A stretch of DNA of 64,000 nt from Pseudomonas sp. PD9R (lineage in GTDB: Bacteria; Pseudomonadota; Gammaproteobacteria; Pseudomonadales; Pseudomonadaceae), in the NCBI RefSeq assembly GCF_019200975.1, contig NZ_JAHTMR010000004.1:342662-406661 (forward strand). The letters run 5' to 3'. Position numbers and translations under genes: made by a program. Of the stretch, positions 17,039 through 26,305 are shown piece by piece. Numbering within the stretch: position 1 is the first letter of the stretch; every line of letters starts with the position of its first letter. The notes under the pieces are model-generated. The model searched no databases and was not told the origin of the DNA. It saw only the letters and a list, made by a program, of their open reading frames with translations.

Positions 17039-20000
17039 TCAACCAACATTGTCGCCGTCAAGTTCCTCGCCCCACTCAAGTTTGCGAAGAGCTATTGATG
17101 CTTCTGCTGAACGGTTCTCTGCCGCAATCCGCTGATCATGAATGCGGATCTGTTCGGCGGCAAAACTTCGCACTAACTCGCTGGGGTCATCCATCCAACT
17201 ACCTAGCAATGCCTTACGCTGTTCGTGGAGCTCAGCAAAGCCGAACTCACCTGACACCACCCCCGACTCCTGGAGCACAGCTCTAGCTTCTCGCAACAAA
17301 ACGCTCCCTGGTGCCAAGGATGCGATTACCGCTCGCACCAGTTCGTACACGCAGGGCCGCCCCTCATAAGCAGAGAGCACTCCCAGAACAAACGCCATAT
17401 CGTGCTCATTACCACCCGTGACTAACGCTTTCAGTCTCTCCTCAAACCCGTCCGAAAGGTCTGGAAACACTGAGGCGAGAAGCTTTCCACCGTCGTAAGG
17501 GAAATGTTTAGGAGATCGATTAAACCAGGTCTGCGCAGCTTCCAACATGATCTCAGGGGCAGCTGCGAGCGGTACCCGTAGCTCATAAACTGAAAATGGA
17601 ACGGCATCGTACCGAGGTGGCGCTTCGTCGGTTTGTGCGAAAACTTGTCGCTCCCCAATGAAGGCGGCAACGTTTGCGGGCCAACGCTTTGCAATGGAGG
17701 CTGCAATATATTCGGCGCCATATCCGAGTTCTGGATAACTGACTAAGCCCTTGAGTACGACGCGGGCCTGTTCCTCGTCAAGCGCCTGAATCAATGGGTT
17801 TCCAAGCCAGGAAAACCATGGCATCCGAACCCAACTGAAGTCTCCCTCCACAACAAGAACGGAGAGCGCCGGCAGGAATACGTCTTCAATCAATTTCCCG
17901 GGATTTGCGGGGAACTGAGTAACCGCCGCCACCAAGACATTCCGCAACGCGTGTAGGTCACTATGGGCAATCGCACTGTCGAGAGTGCAACGTAGAAGGA
18001 CTTCGTCAAACTGATCCGTAAACCTCAGATACCAAGCGATATCACCAACATACTTGCCCTCCGCCAACCATATATTGATACGGGATAATGCAGCCGTACG
18101 TTCAGTGCTACGCATGAGCCCCGAAAGCATCCCTGGCAGGAAGTTTTGAAGCGTTCCCTCGAGGTGATCAATAAACTTGAGGACAATCGATGGTTGCGAC
18201 TCAGCCATTCGCTCAAGGAATTTGCCGAAGACAGGGAAGGTAGCGGCGTCATTGGACTCTGTCTGCGAATAGCGGCAGACCCTGTCGAACCAGACATCTG
18301 CACTACCCTCCTCGACCGACTGAAGAAGTTTATCCACCTGCTCGGCCCTATAGGCCTCTGCTTCTTCATAGTGGAAGTCTTTGTTATTCCAGGCGGGAGG
18401 AAACACCGAATTGAATCCCACCAACGTCTTGTAAATCACAAAATCCGGATTGGCGTTCGCCACATCCCGAAATGAAAGAGCGGCGGTTTGCACCCGTGCA
18501 CGCGCGGCTTCCAGATCTACGTCATTAGCCATATAGGCGGGCAGTTCTCCGTGCATCCAAAAGCAGCGGTGAACCCTTTCCTCTGTCGCCTGTAACAGCT
18601 GATAGTTTAGCGTGGTGGCAATCGCGGCCTGGAACTCGAGGATGGTCTTCGTGTTTTCCAGCAAAATCTCTGCAAGCTCCTTGGTATACCCTGAGCCAAG
18701 CGGGCCGTGAGTCGCGGTCTGCAGAGCCAACAACACAGTACGACGTTCAACTTCACTGCCGGCCAACGCGAAAAAACTTTTCAGTAATTCGATTGCTTTT
18801 GTCCGTATTGCACAGAGCTCAACGGAAGCAATGACGATTCCCCGATGCAAAATCAATCCCTCGAAATTGCTCGTGGTACCGCTTATCTCTACCCCCAAGA
18901 TCTGATCGAGCATCTCGATGAGTAAAGGCTTCAGTGCCTCCTGCGAGTCTTTTCCGAGACTCTCTATGCGATCGATCAATACAAGCTGTGCAGCTGGGCC
19001 ATAGCGCTTCCATACCTCCATCTGATGCTTAGAAAGCTCCTCACCTAGCTTCAGTAGCGGCTTTCGTTCTTCATCAGTCTCTGCTGTTGAATAGAGCCTA
19101 CACAGCCCATCAAACGTCAACTGAATATTCAGATATCGATAGCGTGTGAGGATGTGTGCGATAGCTTCAAGAATGTCCCTATGGGTCTTCGCTGGTAGTG
19201 CGCCGTAGGGTGTCTCGATGGTGAGCGGCTGGGTAGCCTTAGAACGCTCCGCAGCGAGGAGTAACTGCGAAACAATGTCAGGATAGACTTCTAGTACATC
19301 GTCGTAGAATGGAAGGACATTTTCAGCAAACGTCTCAAGGGCCTCAGCCCGAATGTTGTTATCCGCAGCTTGTACGATGGACTCTAAGGCATCACCATCA
19401 AATAGAGCTTTTCCGTCGATCAAGCGCTGGAAATCACTCGCGATCTTTTGGAACTCGTAGCCCGCTGGCACTAGGTATTTACGAGCGACTTTTTGCATCC
19501 GGCTCTTGATGCCCTCGAACTCTTTTCCTCCAAAATTGTTGAGTGTCGGGGCCTTATAGATCGTGTCATGCGCCATCTCTGCCCAAGCATGATTGAGAAT
19601 CGTCTGGATCTGGATTTCACATCGCATCCCAGCAAAGCGGGAATACTCAGGCAGGTTGATCCGCTCCTGCTTAAGGCTAACAAGATAATGATTGGAGATG
19701 TACAACTCAGCTGCGTCTTCTACCTCTCGCTGGGGGTGATGGAGCTTCGTTTCTAATACTTCGAAATTCTGGTGGATGATGCCGGAACTGATGAATCGCG
19801 TGACATCGCTGTTTGTATAGAAAACCGTACGACAGCCTGCTAGATCCTTAATATCATCTTCAAGCGTTGTAGTCGCTGCAATGCCACGCTGCTCAAGCTT
19901 CTTACGGAGAGAGCCAGGTTGCTTGGCACGATCTTTCACCTGCTGAAGGCGATACCCCTCCTCCGCCTCAATTGCCGCCGTTAGGATCGTGGCAATTGTC

Positions 20001-20056
20001 GTCGCCAAAGCAGCATAGGCCGCCCTACCGTCACGCTCATAGTCGTCGAAATTCAT
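17039..20056 (-). CDS. Large protein with N-terminal RelA/SpoT-like synthetase domain
   Basis: About 1005 residues from ATG 20056 (in-frame ATG 20065 and GTG 20116 are alternatives). Residues ~45-170 look like a RelA/SpoT nucleotidyltransferase: basic KDRAKQPGSLRKKLEQRG, DLAGCR (71-76), YISNHYLV (119-126) in the place of the GYxSxH loop, and EIQIQTILNHAWAEMAHD (147-164). The remaining ~830 residues are long, leucine-rich and helical, with no known motif, and may form a repeat-type scaffold that senses a trigger. Single-domain relatives make (p)ppGpp or (pp)pApp or pyrophosphorylate tRNA as toxins or phage-defence effectors (toxSAS, CapRel). A defence role here is inferred from the island setting. 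Confidence 0.7.
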   Translation of the reverse strand: MNFDDYERDGRAAYAALATTIATILTAAIEAEEGYRLQQVKDRAKQPGSLRKKLEQRGIAATTTLEDDIKDLAGCRTVFYTNSDVTRFISSGIIHQNFEVLETKLHHPQREVEDAAELYISNHYLVSLKQERINLPEYSRFAGMRCEIQIQTILNHAWAEMAHDTIYKAPTLNNFGGKEFEGIKSRMQKVARKYLVPAGYEFQKIASDFQRLIDGKALFDGDALESIVQAADNNIRAEALETFAENVLPFYDDVLEVYPDIVSQLLLAAERSKATQPLTIETPYGALPAKTHRDILEAIAHILTRYRYLNIQLTFDGLCRLYSTAETDEERKPLLKLGEELSKHQMEVWKRYGPAAQLVLIDRIESLGKDSQEALKPLLIEMLDQILGVEISGTTSNFEGLILHRGIVIASVELCAIRTKAIELLKSFFALAGSEVERRTVLLALQTATHGPLGSGYTKELAEILLENTKTILEFQAAIATTLNYQLLQATEERVHRCFWMHGELPAYMANDVDLEAARARVQTAALSFRDVANANPDFVIYKTLVGFNSVFPPAWNNKDFHYEEAEAYRAEQVDKLLQSVEEGSADVWFDRVCRYSQTESNDAATFPVFGKFLERMAESQPSIVLKFIDHLEGTLQNFLPGMLSGLMRSTERTAALSRINIWLAEGKYVGDIAWYLRFTDQFDEVLLRCTLDSAIAHSDLHALRNVLVAAVTQFPANPGKLIEDVFLPALSVLVVEGDFSWVRMPWFSWLGNPLIQALDEEQARVVLKGLVSYPELGYGAEYIAASIAKRWPANVAAFIGERQVFAQTDEAPPRYDAVPFSVYELRVPLAAAPEIMLEAAQTWFNRSPKHFPYDGGKLLASVFPDLSDGFEERLKALVTGGNEHDMAFVLGVLSAYEGRPCVYELVRAVIASLAPGSVLLREARAVLQESGVVSGEFGFAELHEQRKALLGSWMDDPSELVRSFAAEQIRIHDQRIAAENRSAEASIALRKLEWGEELDGDNVG

Positions 20057-20167
20057 CCAATCCATTCCTTTGCAATGCGGGCTAGCAGAAATATCGCTCA
20101 CATCCGCAATCGGCACCGTTAGTCTGTAAATCCCATTATATGAAGCACCAGATCATACATTCCGCAT

Positions 20168-20350
20168 TCCCTGCTCGAAGGCTTGCCACATTTCAATGCC
20201 AGGAAATGGCATGCCGGCCTATATGACGATCGAACGAAATCACTTAAGCAAACGGTAGAGTCGTTGGGCCTGGTTTGGCTGGGTACTTATCACCGAGGGA
20301 TCGACGATGCTAGAAATGTGGCCTCCATTGTGAAGGAAATACTTAGCTAA
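20168..20350 (+). pseudogene. Remnant of the exonuclease gene 3' end
   Basis: Sixty codons plus stop remain in frame (from SLLEGLPHFNARKWH to HRGIDDARNVASI), matching the last part of the exonuclease at 15601-16218 with roughly 15-20% base differences by eye. The similarity continues past the stop through the hairpin (20360-20375) to about 20432. There is no start or N-terminal domain, so it cannot make an exonuclease. It marks the far border of the segment holding the RelA/SpoT-domain gene. Confidence 0.8.
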
Positions 20351-20359
20351 TTGATGAGC

Positions 20360-20375
20360 CGGGCCCATTGGCCCG
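20360..20375 (+). repeat. Second copy of the exonuclease hairpin
   Basis: CGGGCC-CATT-GGCCCG, identical to the hairpin at 16229-16244, located 9 bases after the remnant stop codon. It is part of the diverged direct repeat of about 260 bases (about 16030-16300 and 20165-20432). Confidence 0.75.
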
Positions 20376-20440
20376 AAGGATCGACCTCCCCGTTGACGCC
20401 ACTTCATACCGCAGCTTAGCTATGGGCACGCCCATCAGTA

Positions 20441-20466
20441 CCCGGCCTTGCGAAACCAAGGCCGGG
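20441..20466 (-). terminator. Terminator hairpin after the Hyi-like gene
   Basis: CCCGGCCTT and AAGGCCGGG form a perfect 9-bp stem with an 8-base loop, 9 bases beyond the stop of the minus-strand gene at 20475. It lacks a long T-tract, but its position fits termination of that gene. Confidence 0.6.
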
Positions 20467-20474
20467 TCTCATTA

Positions 20475-21236
20475 TCAAACGACGACACGATCACGCCAGC
20501 TTATACCTTCGAGTGTGCCGATAGCAGGTTGATACTCACACCCAACCCACCCTGTATAAGAATGTGAATTTACCAAATCAAGAACTCTAGCTAGGTTCAA
20601 ATTACCGATATTTGGCTCATGCCGTCCTGGGTATCCGGCAATCTGTAAATGGTCGGATTGAGGAAGAAGGAGATCGAGGCAAGCAAGAGGATCCAACCGT
20701 TCCATCGCTGCATGATAAAGATCCAAGATCAGGCCTAGTCCTTCAAGTCTCTGCGTCCAACTGACGGCTCCCGCCAGTGTCCGAATGAAATAGCCTGGCA
20801 CTGAATTTTGATTGATGGCTTCAATCACCACCTTTACGCCATGACGGCCAGCCTCCTCGATGGCCCAGCGCATGTTGTCGTCAAACTGCCCCCCCGATAC
20901 AGCGTAATTTTTCTGCTCAACCACTCCAGATAGCACGTGAAGCAGTGGACTTCGTCCTTCGACGGCATACTCAAGTCCCAGGTTAAAATCCTCACGAAAG
21001 TCCCTTGCCATTCCGGACTGAGCAGCTAGCCCTTTACTACCAGGTCGTAGAGGAACTGTTGCCAATACTTGTTGAAGGCCTGTGCGACGTAAAGTTCCAG
21101 CTATTTTTGCTGCCGCCATGTCGCGAGGAAAACTGAACTCAACAGCCTCAAAGCCAGCGTCCCGTGCGGCGCTAAATCGATCCTGGAAAGACCATTCGGT
21201 AAAGAGCAAGGTTAGGTTCGCTGCATATTTGATCAT
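20475..21236 (-). CDS. Hydroxypyruvate isomerase-like TIM-barrel protein
   Basis: A 253-residue protein of the xylose-isomerase-like TIM-barrel group, start at ATG 21236 (MIKYAANLTLLFTEW). The sequence follows Hyi/OtnI-type isomerases: FQDRFSAARDAGFEAVEF, VVIEAINQNSVPGYF, ILDLYHAAM, HLQIAGYPGRHEPNIG and YTGWVGCEY. The conserved Glu and His residues are those of the family metal site. Family members interconvert hydroxypyruvate and tartronate semialdehyde or related 2-oxo sugars acids. It stands alone, after a strong hairpin that separates it from the RND operon. The true substrate cannot be read from sequence. Confidence 0.75.
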   Translation of the reverse strand: MIKYAANLTLLFTEWSFQDRFSAARDAGFEAVEFSFPRDMAAAKIAGTLRRTGLQQVLATVPLRPGSKGLAAQSGMARDFREDFNLGLEYAVEGRSPLLHVLSGVVEQKNYAVSGGQFDDNMRWAIEEAGRHGVKVVIEAINQNSVPGYFIRTLAGAVSWTQRLEGLGLILDLYHAAMERLDPLACLDLLLPQSDHLQIAGYPGRHEPNIGNLNLARVLDLVNSHSYTGWVGCEYQPAIGTLEGISWRDRVVV

Positions 21237-21271
21237 TGAGTTAATCAAGCCATCGTGTTTTAGATGCACAA

Positions 21272-21306
21272 CGAGTGCGGATTCAGCGCTGCTGAATCCG
21301 CACTCG
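21272..21306 (-). terminator. Terminator hairpin after the RND operon
   Basis: CGAGTGCGGATTCAGC and its exact complement GCTGAATCCGCACTCG form a 16-bp stem with a three-base loop, 10 bases past the stop of the minus-strand RND gene. It should end the 27958-21317 operon transcript. Confidence 0.75.
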
Positions 21307-21316
21307 TATTTGGAAA

Positions 21317-23719
21317 TTACGCTGTTGCAGGAAAAGATTTTGGCTTGAGCAAAAAGTGCGCCAGTGCCGGAACCAGTACCAGCGCGCCCACCATGTTCCA
21401 GATGAACATGAACCCGAGCAAGATGCCCATATCAGCTTGGAACTTGATAGGTGACAGCACCCAGGTGAGGACGGCAATGCCCAGCGTGATCCCGGTCATC
21501 ACCACCACTTTCCCCGTGGAAAGCAGGGCCAGGTAGTAAGCATCCGACAGGCTTGAGCCATTTCGCAGATTGGTGAGTGTTACGCTGAGGATGTACAACG
21601 CGTAGTCCACACCAATACCCACCCCCAACGCGATCACGGGCAACGTCGCGACCTTCACGCCGATGTGCAGTCCCACCATCAAGGCTTCACACAGAATGGA
21701 AGTCAGCATCAGCGGCAGTACCGTGCACACGACCGCACGCCAGGATCTGAACGTAATGAAGCACAGCGCGATGACGGCCGCGTACACCATGAACAGCATC
21801 TGCACGTTCGAACGCTTCACCACGATATTGGTAGCCGCTTCGATGCCGGCATTGCCTGCCGCATTGAGGAACTGGATCTGATCCGAGTTATGGGTCGCCG
21901 CGAACTGCTCGACGGTCTGAACCACGCTGGTGAGCGTGTCTGCCTTGTGATCCTTCAGATAGACATACACCGTCAGCAGATCGCAATTCTGGTTGAATAG
22001 CTCTCGCGGCGCTCGGGTGATGATTGCATTCAACAATCCCTGGTTACGGGGTATCTCGTACCAGGTCATGCTGCCTTCATTCATGCCGGCAGCTGCCTGC
22101 TTACTCAGCGCCGCTAAAGACGTCGTGGATACCACACCCGGCAACTGCTGAAGCTGCGCTTCCAGCGCATCGACTGACACCAAGGTTTGGTAATTGGCGC
22201 AGTAGTACTGGGGCGTTTTCACCATTACTACATACTTGTCACTGCTGGCGGAAAAGTTACTAACCATGAAGCGGTTATCGCTGTTGTAACGCGATTCAGG
22301 ACGCAGTTCCGGTGCCCCAGGATTCAGATCGCCAATCTTCACATGAAGGCTCACCGCAAAACCTGCCACTCCTAGAATCACGGCGACAATGATTGCTCCG
22401 CTGGCCCATTTACGTTCGGTGAATCGATCCAGAAAAGCCCAAAATGGATGGCGGGTGTGATGAGTATCTAGCTGCGAGAACTCGTCGTTCGCCGCTTCAC
22501 GCTGTGCAGCGGCTTTGCTGACACCAGTGTATGACAACAGAATCGGTAGCAGAATCAAGTTTGTGAAGATCAGCGTCAGAACACCAATCGTCGCGGCAAC
22601 AGCTAGATCCTGAATGACTGGAATTTTGATGATCATCAACACGGCAAAACCTACGGCGTCCGCCACCAGTGCCATCAGCCCAGTCAAAAACAGCCGGCGA
22701 AAGGTGAAACGTGCGGCCACAAGCTTGTCGGCTCCGCGCCCAATGTCCTGCATGATACCGTTCATTTTCTGGGCGCCATGACTCAATCCGATCGCAAACA
22801 CCAGGAACGGGACGAGGATCGAGTATGGATCGAGATCAAACCCCAAGGTGGGCAGTAATCCCAGCAACCAAACAACCGCGATAATCGAGCACAGCAACAC
22901 CAACAATGTGCTGCGTACGCAACGGGTGTACCAGAACAGCACGATGCCGCAAATTATCAATGTCGCGGCGAAGAACAGCTGCATCTGCCGCATGCCGTCA
23001 ATCAGATCGCCCACCACTTTGGCAAAGCCAGTGATGTGTATTTTGATGTTATCGGTTTCGTACTTGGCTCGGATCTGTTCGAGCTGGCCGGAAAGAGCGT
23101 TGTAGTCCAGAGGTTTGCCGTCGTCCGACGTAATGTCCTGAAGAGGTAACAGTACGATGCTGGATTTGAAATTGGAGGCTACAAGCCGACCTACTTCGCC
23201 CGACCGATCAACGTTTTGCCGAACCTGATCAAGACTCTTGGCAGAGCCATCGTAATCGTCAGGTATGACTGGCCCGCCATCGAAACCCTCTTCAGTCACG
23301 CCGATCCAACGAGTTGCCGGAGTCCACAAAGACTTCATGTATGAGCGGTCGACGCCGGGGAGTAGAAACACCTCATCGTTGATTTTTTTGACCGTCTCGA
23401 GGTAGGCAGCATCAAAAATACTGCCTTGTTTGGCCTCAACCGCAATCCTCAAAGTGTTGCCACCCTCCCCCAACTGCCCCCGGTTTTTCAGGTAGTTCTG
23501 CACATATGGGTGATCTGTCGGGATCATTTTTTCGAAGGCGGCATTAAGCTTCAGGCTCAATGCCTGATAACCCAGTATCAAACTGAGCAACACGCAAATG
23601 CCCAAAATGATGCTGCGATGATTGAATAGAAGCCTTTCAACCAAGGTGCCAGACGAAGGATCGAAAGCATCTGGCTGAGGGATGGTGTGATGCTCCGCAG
23701 AACGTGTATAGCTATTCAT
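21317..23719 (-). CDS. RND/MMPL-family transporter
   Basis: An 800-residue membrane protein with the RND layout: an N-terminal membrane helix (about 34-52), a large periplasmic domain, a helix bundle with VFAIGLSHGAQKMNGI, a second periplasmic domain and a C-terminal bundle with ALGVGIGVDYALYIL. These are the paired GxxxD-type TM4/TM10 regions of MMPL/RND exporters. The ATG overlaps the stop of the YCF48-like gene (ATGA). This gene set (DUF1302, DUF1329, YCF48-like, RND) recurs in pseudomonads beside catabolic genes and likely moves a hydrophobic compound across the envelope. Substrate unknown. Confidence 0.85.
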   Translation of the reverse strand: MNSYTRSAEHHTIPQPDAFDPSSGTLVERLLFNHRSIILGICVLLSLILGYQALSLKLNAAFEKMIPTDHPYVQNYLKNRGQLGEGGNTLRIAVEAKQGSIFDAAYLETVKKINDEVFLLPGVDRSYMKSLWTPATRWIGVTEEGFDGGPVIPDDYDGSAKSLDQVRQNVDRSGEVGRLVASNFKSSIVLLPLQDITSDDGKPLDYNALSGQLEQIRAKYETDNIKIHITGFAKVVGDLIDGMRQMQLFFAATLIICGIVLFWYTRCVRSTLLVLLCSIIAVVWLLGLLPTLGFDLDPYSILVPFLVFAIGLSHGAQKMNGIMQDIGRGADKLVAARFTFRRLFLTGLMALVADAVGFAVLMIIKIPVIQDLAVAATIGVLTLIFTNLILLPILLSYTGVSKAAAQREAANDEFSQLDTHHTRHPFWAFLDRFTERKWASGAIIVAVILGVAGFAVSLHVKIGDLNPGAPELRPESRYNSDNRFMVSNFSASSDKYVVMVKTPQYYCANYQTLVSVDALEAQLQQLPGVVSTTSLAALSKQAAAGMNEGSMTWYEIPRNQGLLNAIITRAPRELFNQNCDLLTVYVYLKDHKADTLTSVVQTVEQFAATHNSDQIQFLNAAGNAGIEAATNIVVKRSNVQMLFMVYAAVIALCFITFRSWRAVVCTVLPLMLTSILCEALMVGLHIGVKVATLPVIALGVGIGVDYALYILSVTLTNLRNGSSLSDAYYLALLSTGKVVVMTGITLGIAVLTWVLSPIKFQADMGILLGFMFIWNMVGALVLVPALAHFLLKPKSFPATA

Positions 23720-24840
23720 TGATCGTGCTCCGGCAAGTCCACTGCAACTGCGGACGAAAGCATGCCGCGCGCACTACTGATGATCAGGTTGCCGTTCGCG
23801 GCTTGTGCCATGCCTGTGAAATAACTGGGTTGAGCAATTTGGAGGACAGCTGCTTTGGCATTGCCATCTGCGAATCGCAACACTCTTCCCGACTCATCGG
23901 TGAGCAGCACCGATCCATCGGCAAGACGCAACCCACTGGTCAAAGTGACGGGCTGTAAGGTGTCGAGGGGCTGCCAAGTATCGCCGCGATTCTTAGACTC
24001 AAATGCTTTGCCGCGAAGCCCAAATGCCACAATGGAATTGCTGTTTGTCGCTTGGAGCCCGAAGGTCGTTCCCTCGTAAGGTGATGTCAGCGGCTCGAAG
24101 GTTTTTCCCTCGTCACTTGACCGCAACAGAGTGCCCTGTTCGCCGGCAATGAAGAGATCCCCTCCCACCCGTTCGATGCTGTAGAGATGCAATCCGTTTG
24201 GGTTATCGATACGAGAACGGATCGACTGCCAGCTGAGCCCGCCATCATGGGTGACAAACGCCAGACCGTAAGCGCCCACCACCAGTCCGTTTTTGGCGTC
24301 CAGAAAGAGCGTATCGAGCAGCGGTTTGTCGGGGCCATCGTCCACGAGTTGCTGTGCTTGAGCTAAACGCTCTTGCATCTTTTCAGCGTCGTCGGAACCT
24401 TCAGTTGCCTGCTTGGCTTCCTGGAGTTCGATTTCGGCCGCTTGGACGCCATCCAGTTGCTTGTTCCAGCTCAGTCCGCCATCGCGAGTGTGTAGAACGA
24501 CGCCAGCATGCCCGACGGCCCATCCTTCGACATCGTCGATGAACCGAACCTTGACCAGCGTCACGCTGACAGGGGAACCAACTTGTGACCAGCTAACGCC
24601 ATTGTCATCGGAAACAATGATGAACCCGCGCTCGCCCACAGCTACCAAGCGATGCCCAGCCCGCGCAACGCTGAGCATGACCGATTGAGCCGCCATTGAA
24701 CTGATTATCGATGGCTGCATTGGCAAGCCATCGGTTTGTGCGGATGCTGAAGTGCTCAGGAACGCCGCCACGACCGACGCGCCCAACAACAGTGCCTTGA
24801 GCGGAAGACCTGAGTTTAACCTTAGTGTTTGATTACTCAT
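23716..24840 (-). CDS. YCF48-like beta-propeller protein, exported
   Basis: A 374-residue protein, start at ATG 24840 (MSNQTLRLNSG). A signal peptide is visible (LKALLLGASVVAAFLSTSASA, about residues 14-34 taken as two parts). Repeated blades follow with the BNR/YCF48 signature: DDNGVSWSQVG, TRDGGLSWNKQL, THDGGLSWQSI, SDEGKTFEPL and KNRGDTWQPL. YCF48/HCF136 proteins help assemble membrane complexes; bacterial relatives next to RND pumps are presumed periplasmic partners. It sits between the DUF1329 and RND genes in one operon and overlaps the latter by four bases. Confidence 0.82.
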   Translation of the reverse strand: MSNQTLRLNSGLPLKALLLGASVVAAFLSTSASAQTDGLPMQPSIISSMAAQSVMLSVARAGHRLVAVGERGFIIVSDDNGVSWSQVGSPVSVTLVKVRFIDDVEGWAVGHAGVVLHTRDGGLSWNKQLDGVQAAEIELQEAKQATEGSDDAEKMQERLAQAQQLVDDGPDKPLLDTLFLDAKNGLVVGAYGLAFVTHDGGLSWQSIRSRIDNPNGLHLYSIERVGGDLFIAGEQGTLLRSSDEGKTFEPLTSPYEGTTFGLQATNSNSIVAFGLRGKAFESKNRGDTWQPLDTLQPVTLTSGLRLADGSVLLTDESGRVLRFADGNAKAAVLQIAQPSYFTGMAQAANGNLIISSARGMLSSAVAVDLPEHDQ

Positions 24841-24928
24841 TTGTGAGCCTCGATGATGCGTTTCCTTGGACACCGCGTCAGTGACCCAGCGTCCAAGTAA
24901 CCCATGTGTGAATTAGCTGTTTCGAGGC

Positions 24929-26281
24929 TCAGCGCACTGACCCTGACGCTACCGAGTTACCGGTAAAGAAGTTCTCGGGCTTGCGCGGAATTACGCTATA
25001 GGTTTCGCCGTTGAGGCTTTGCACGACGCTGTACGTCTTGGCTTGCAGGTTGTAGATCACCACCGGTTTTACTACTACTGCTGGGATCGAAGGGACAACA
25101 AAGGGAAGCACTTGGGAGACGCGCCACAGTTTGCCCTCGGCGTCGTAGCCATCCGCCAGAGAGACCGTCCAACTATCTTCATCGATGAAGAATTTGCGTT
25201 TAGGTACTGCATGGCGCTTGCCTGGTGCAACAGTGGCCTCAAGCTCCCAAACACGATGGAGTTCCCAGCGCACCTTGTCTGGATTGAGGTGGTTAGCCAC
25301 GAAAGCGTCGTCACGTTTTTCGGCATTGAACTTGTTGTCGTTGTACGGGATGTACATTTCTTTTTTGCCAACGAGCTTCCAGTCATAGCGATCCGGATGG
25401 CCGATGAAGCCATGCACTTCATCAAAGTAGTTAGCTCCCGACGCTACAAAATCGGGTGTGTCATAGCCGACAGTGGGAGCACGGCGCACTCGGCGCTGGC
25501 CTACCAAATACTGCCAGGCCTCACGTGGTTCTTGCACATTGATACTGTCGTGAGTCACCAGCGACTCACCAGCCTTAAAGGGTGGCTCGTTGGTCAAAAA
25601 GCGCAACAGCGCATATTGTCCCGACCATTTATCTGCACTGCCGTCTTTGTAGTAATACGGATATTGCCAATTTTCGACGCCACGGCTTGCGAGCGTACGG
25701 GTTCCGTCAGCATTACCAATGACGTTGGCATACCCCATCTGAATGGATTCTGCCTCTACGCGCAGCAGAAAATTCCAGATGACCTCATTACCTGTTTTCG
25801 GAATAGGAAACGGAATTCCGCCGTAACAGCCCTCTACTGACAAACCGTTGCTGGTCGTTTTGCAACGAGTCGCGTTGGCGAACGTGTTCTGATAAACGCT
25901 ATCAGGTGCTGCGGCAGTACGGTGGGTCGGGTATACATCCAAATGGAAAGTATCGGGATATTTGGCCAGTAAGGCTTTCGTGCCTTCGCTCAACTTGTCC
26001 GCGTATTGCCCAGCGTTTTTGGCAGTTATCTGCAGCACCGGCTTCTCGCCTGGGAACGGATCCGCCGGCATATCGCCCAACTTTGCCCCTGCCACTTCCT
26101 TGGTCAACCCGCCTGTCCAGGCGGGGATGGAGCCGTCAGCATTTCCTGCTTTTTCGGCGCCCATGGGGGTCAATGTGGTCTTGAGCTTCGCCGCCTCTTC
26201 AGGGCTCACTGCCGCGAATGCGGTGCTGGCACACATTGAGATAGACAGGGTGGAAAGCAGCAGCAATTTAATTTTTGTCAT
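24929..26281 (-). CDS. DUF1329 outer-membrane-associated protein
   Basis: A 450-residue protein with a signal peptide (KLLLLSTLSISMCASTAFA) followed by AVSPEEAAKLKTTLTPMGAEKAG, a start typical of DUF1329 proteins, which have a LolA/LolB-like fold. Many aromatic residues and VNxxxPREAWQYLVGQRRVR-type segments are characteristic. It follows the DUF1302 gene by 24 bp. DUF1329 and DUF1302 genes almost always occur together and probably handle a lipid-like or hydrophobic substrate at the outer membrane; this role is inferred. Confidence 0.85.
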   Translation of the reverse strand: MTKIKLLLLSTLSISMCASTAFAAVSPEEAAKLKTTLTPMGAEKAGNADGSIPAWTGGLTKEVAGAKLGDMPADPFPGEKPVLQITAKNAGQYADKLSEGTKALLAKYPDTFHLDVYPTHRTAAAPDSVYQNTFANATRCKTTSNGLSVEGCYGGIPFPIPKTGNEVIWNFLLRVEAESIQMGYANVIGNADGTRTLASRGVENWQYPYYYKDGSADKWSGQYALLRFLTNEPPFKAGESLVTHDSINVQEPREAWQYLVGQRRVRRAPTVGYDTPDFVASGANYFDEVHGFIGHPDRYDWKLVGKKEMYIPYNDNKFNAEKRDDAFVANHLNPDKVRWELHRVWELEATVAPGKRHAVPKRKFFIDEDSWTVSLADGYDAEGKLWRVSQVLPFVVPSIPAVVVKPVVIYNLQAKTYSVVQSLNGETYSVIPRKPENFFTGNSVASGSVR

Positions 26282-26305
26282 TATCAGGGCCCGCCTTTAC
26301 TTTGC

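Noticed and set aside
25019..25840. Open frame of 273 codons on the plus strand
   Set aside because: Antisense to the DUF1329 gene, which has a signal peptide and family motifs. High G+C codon bias leaves long antisense frames open.
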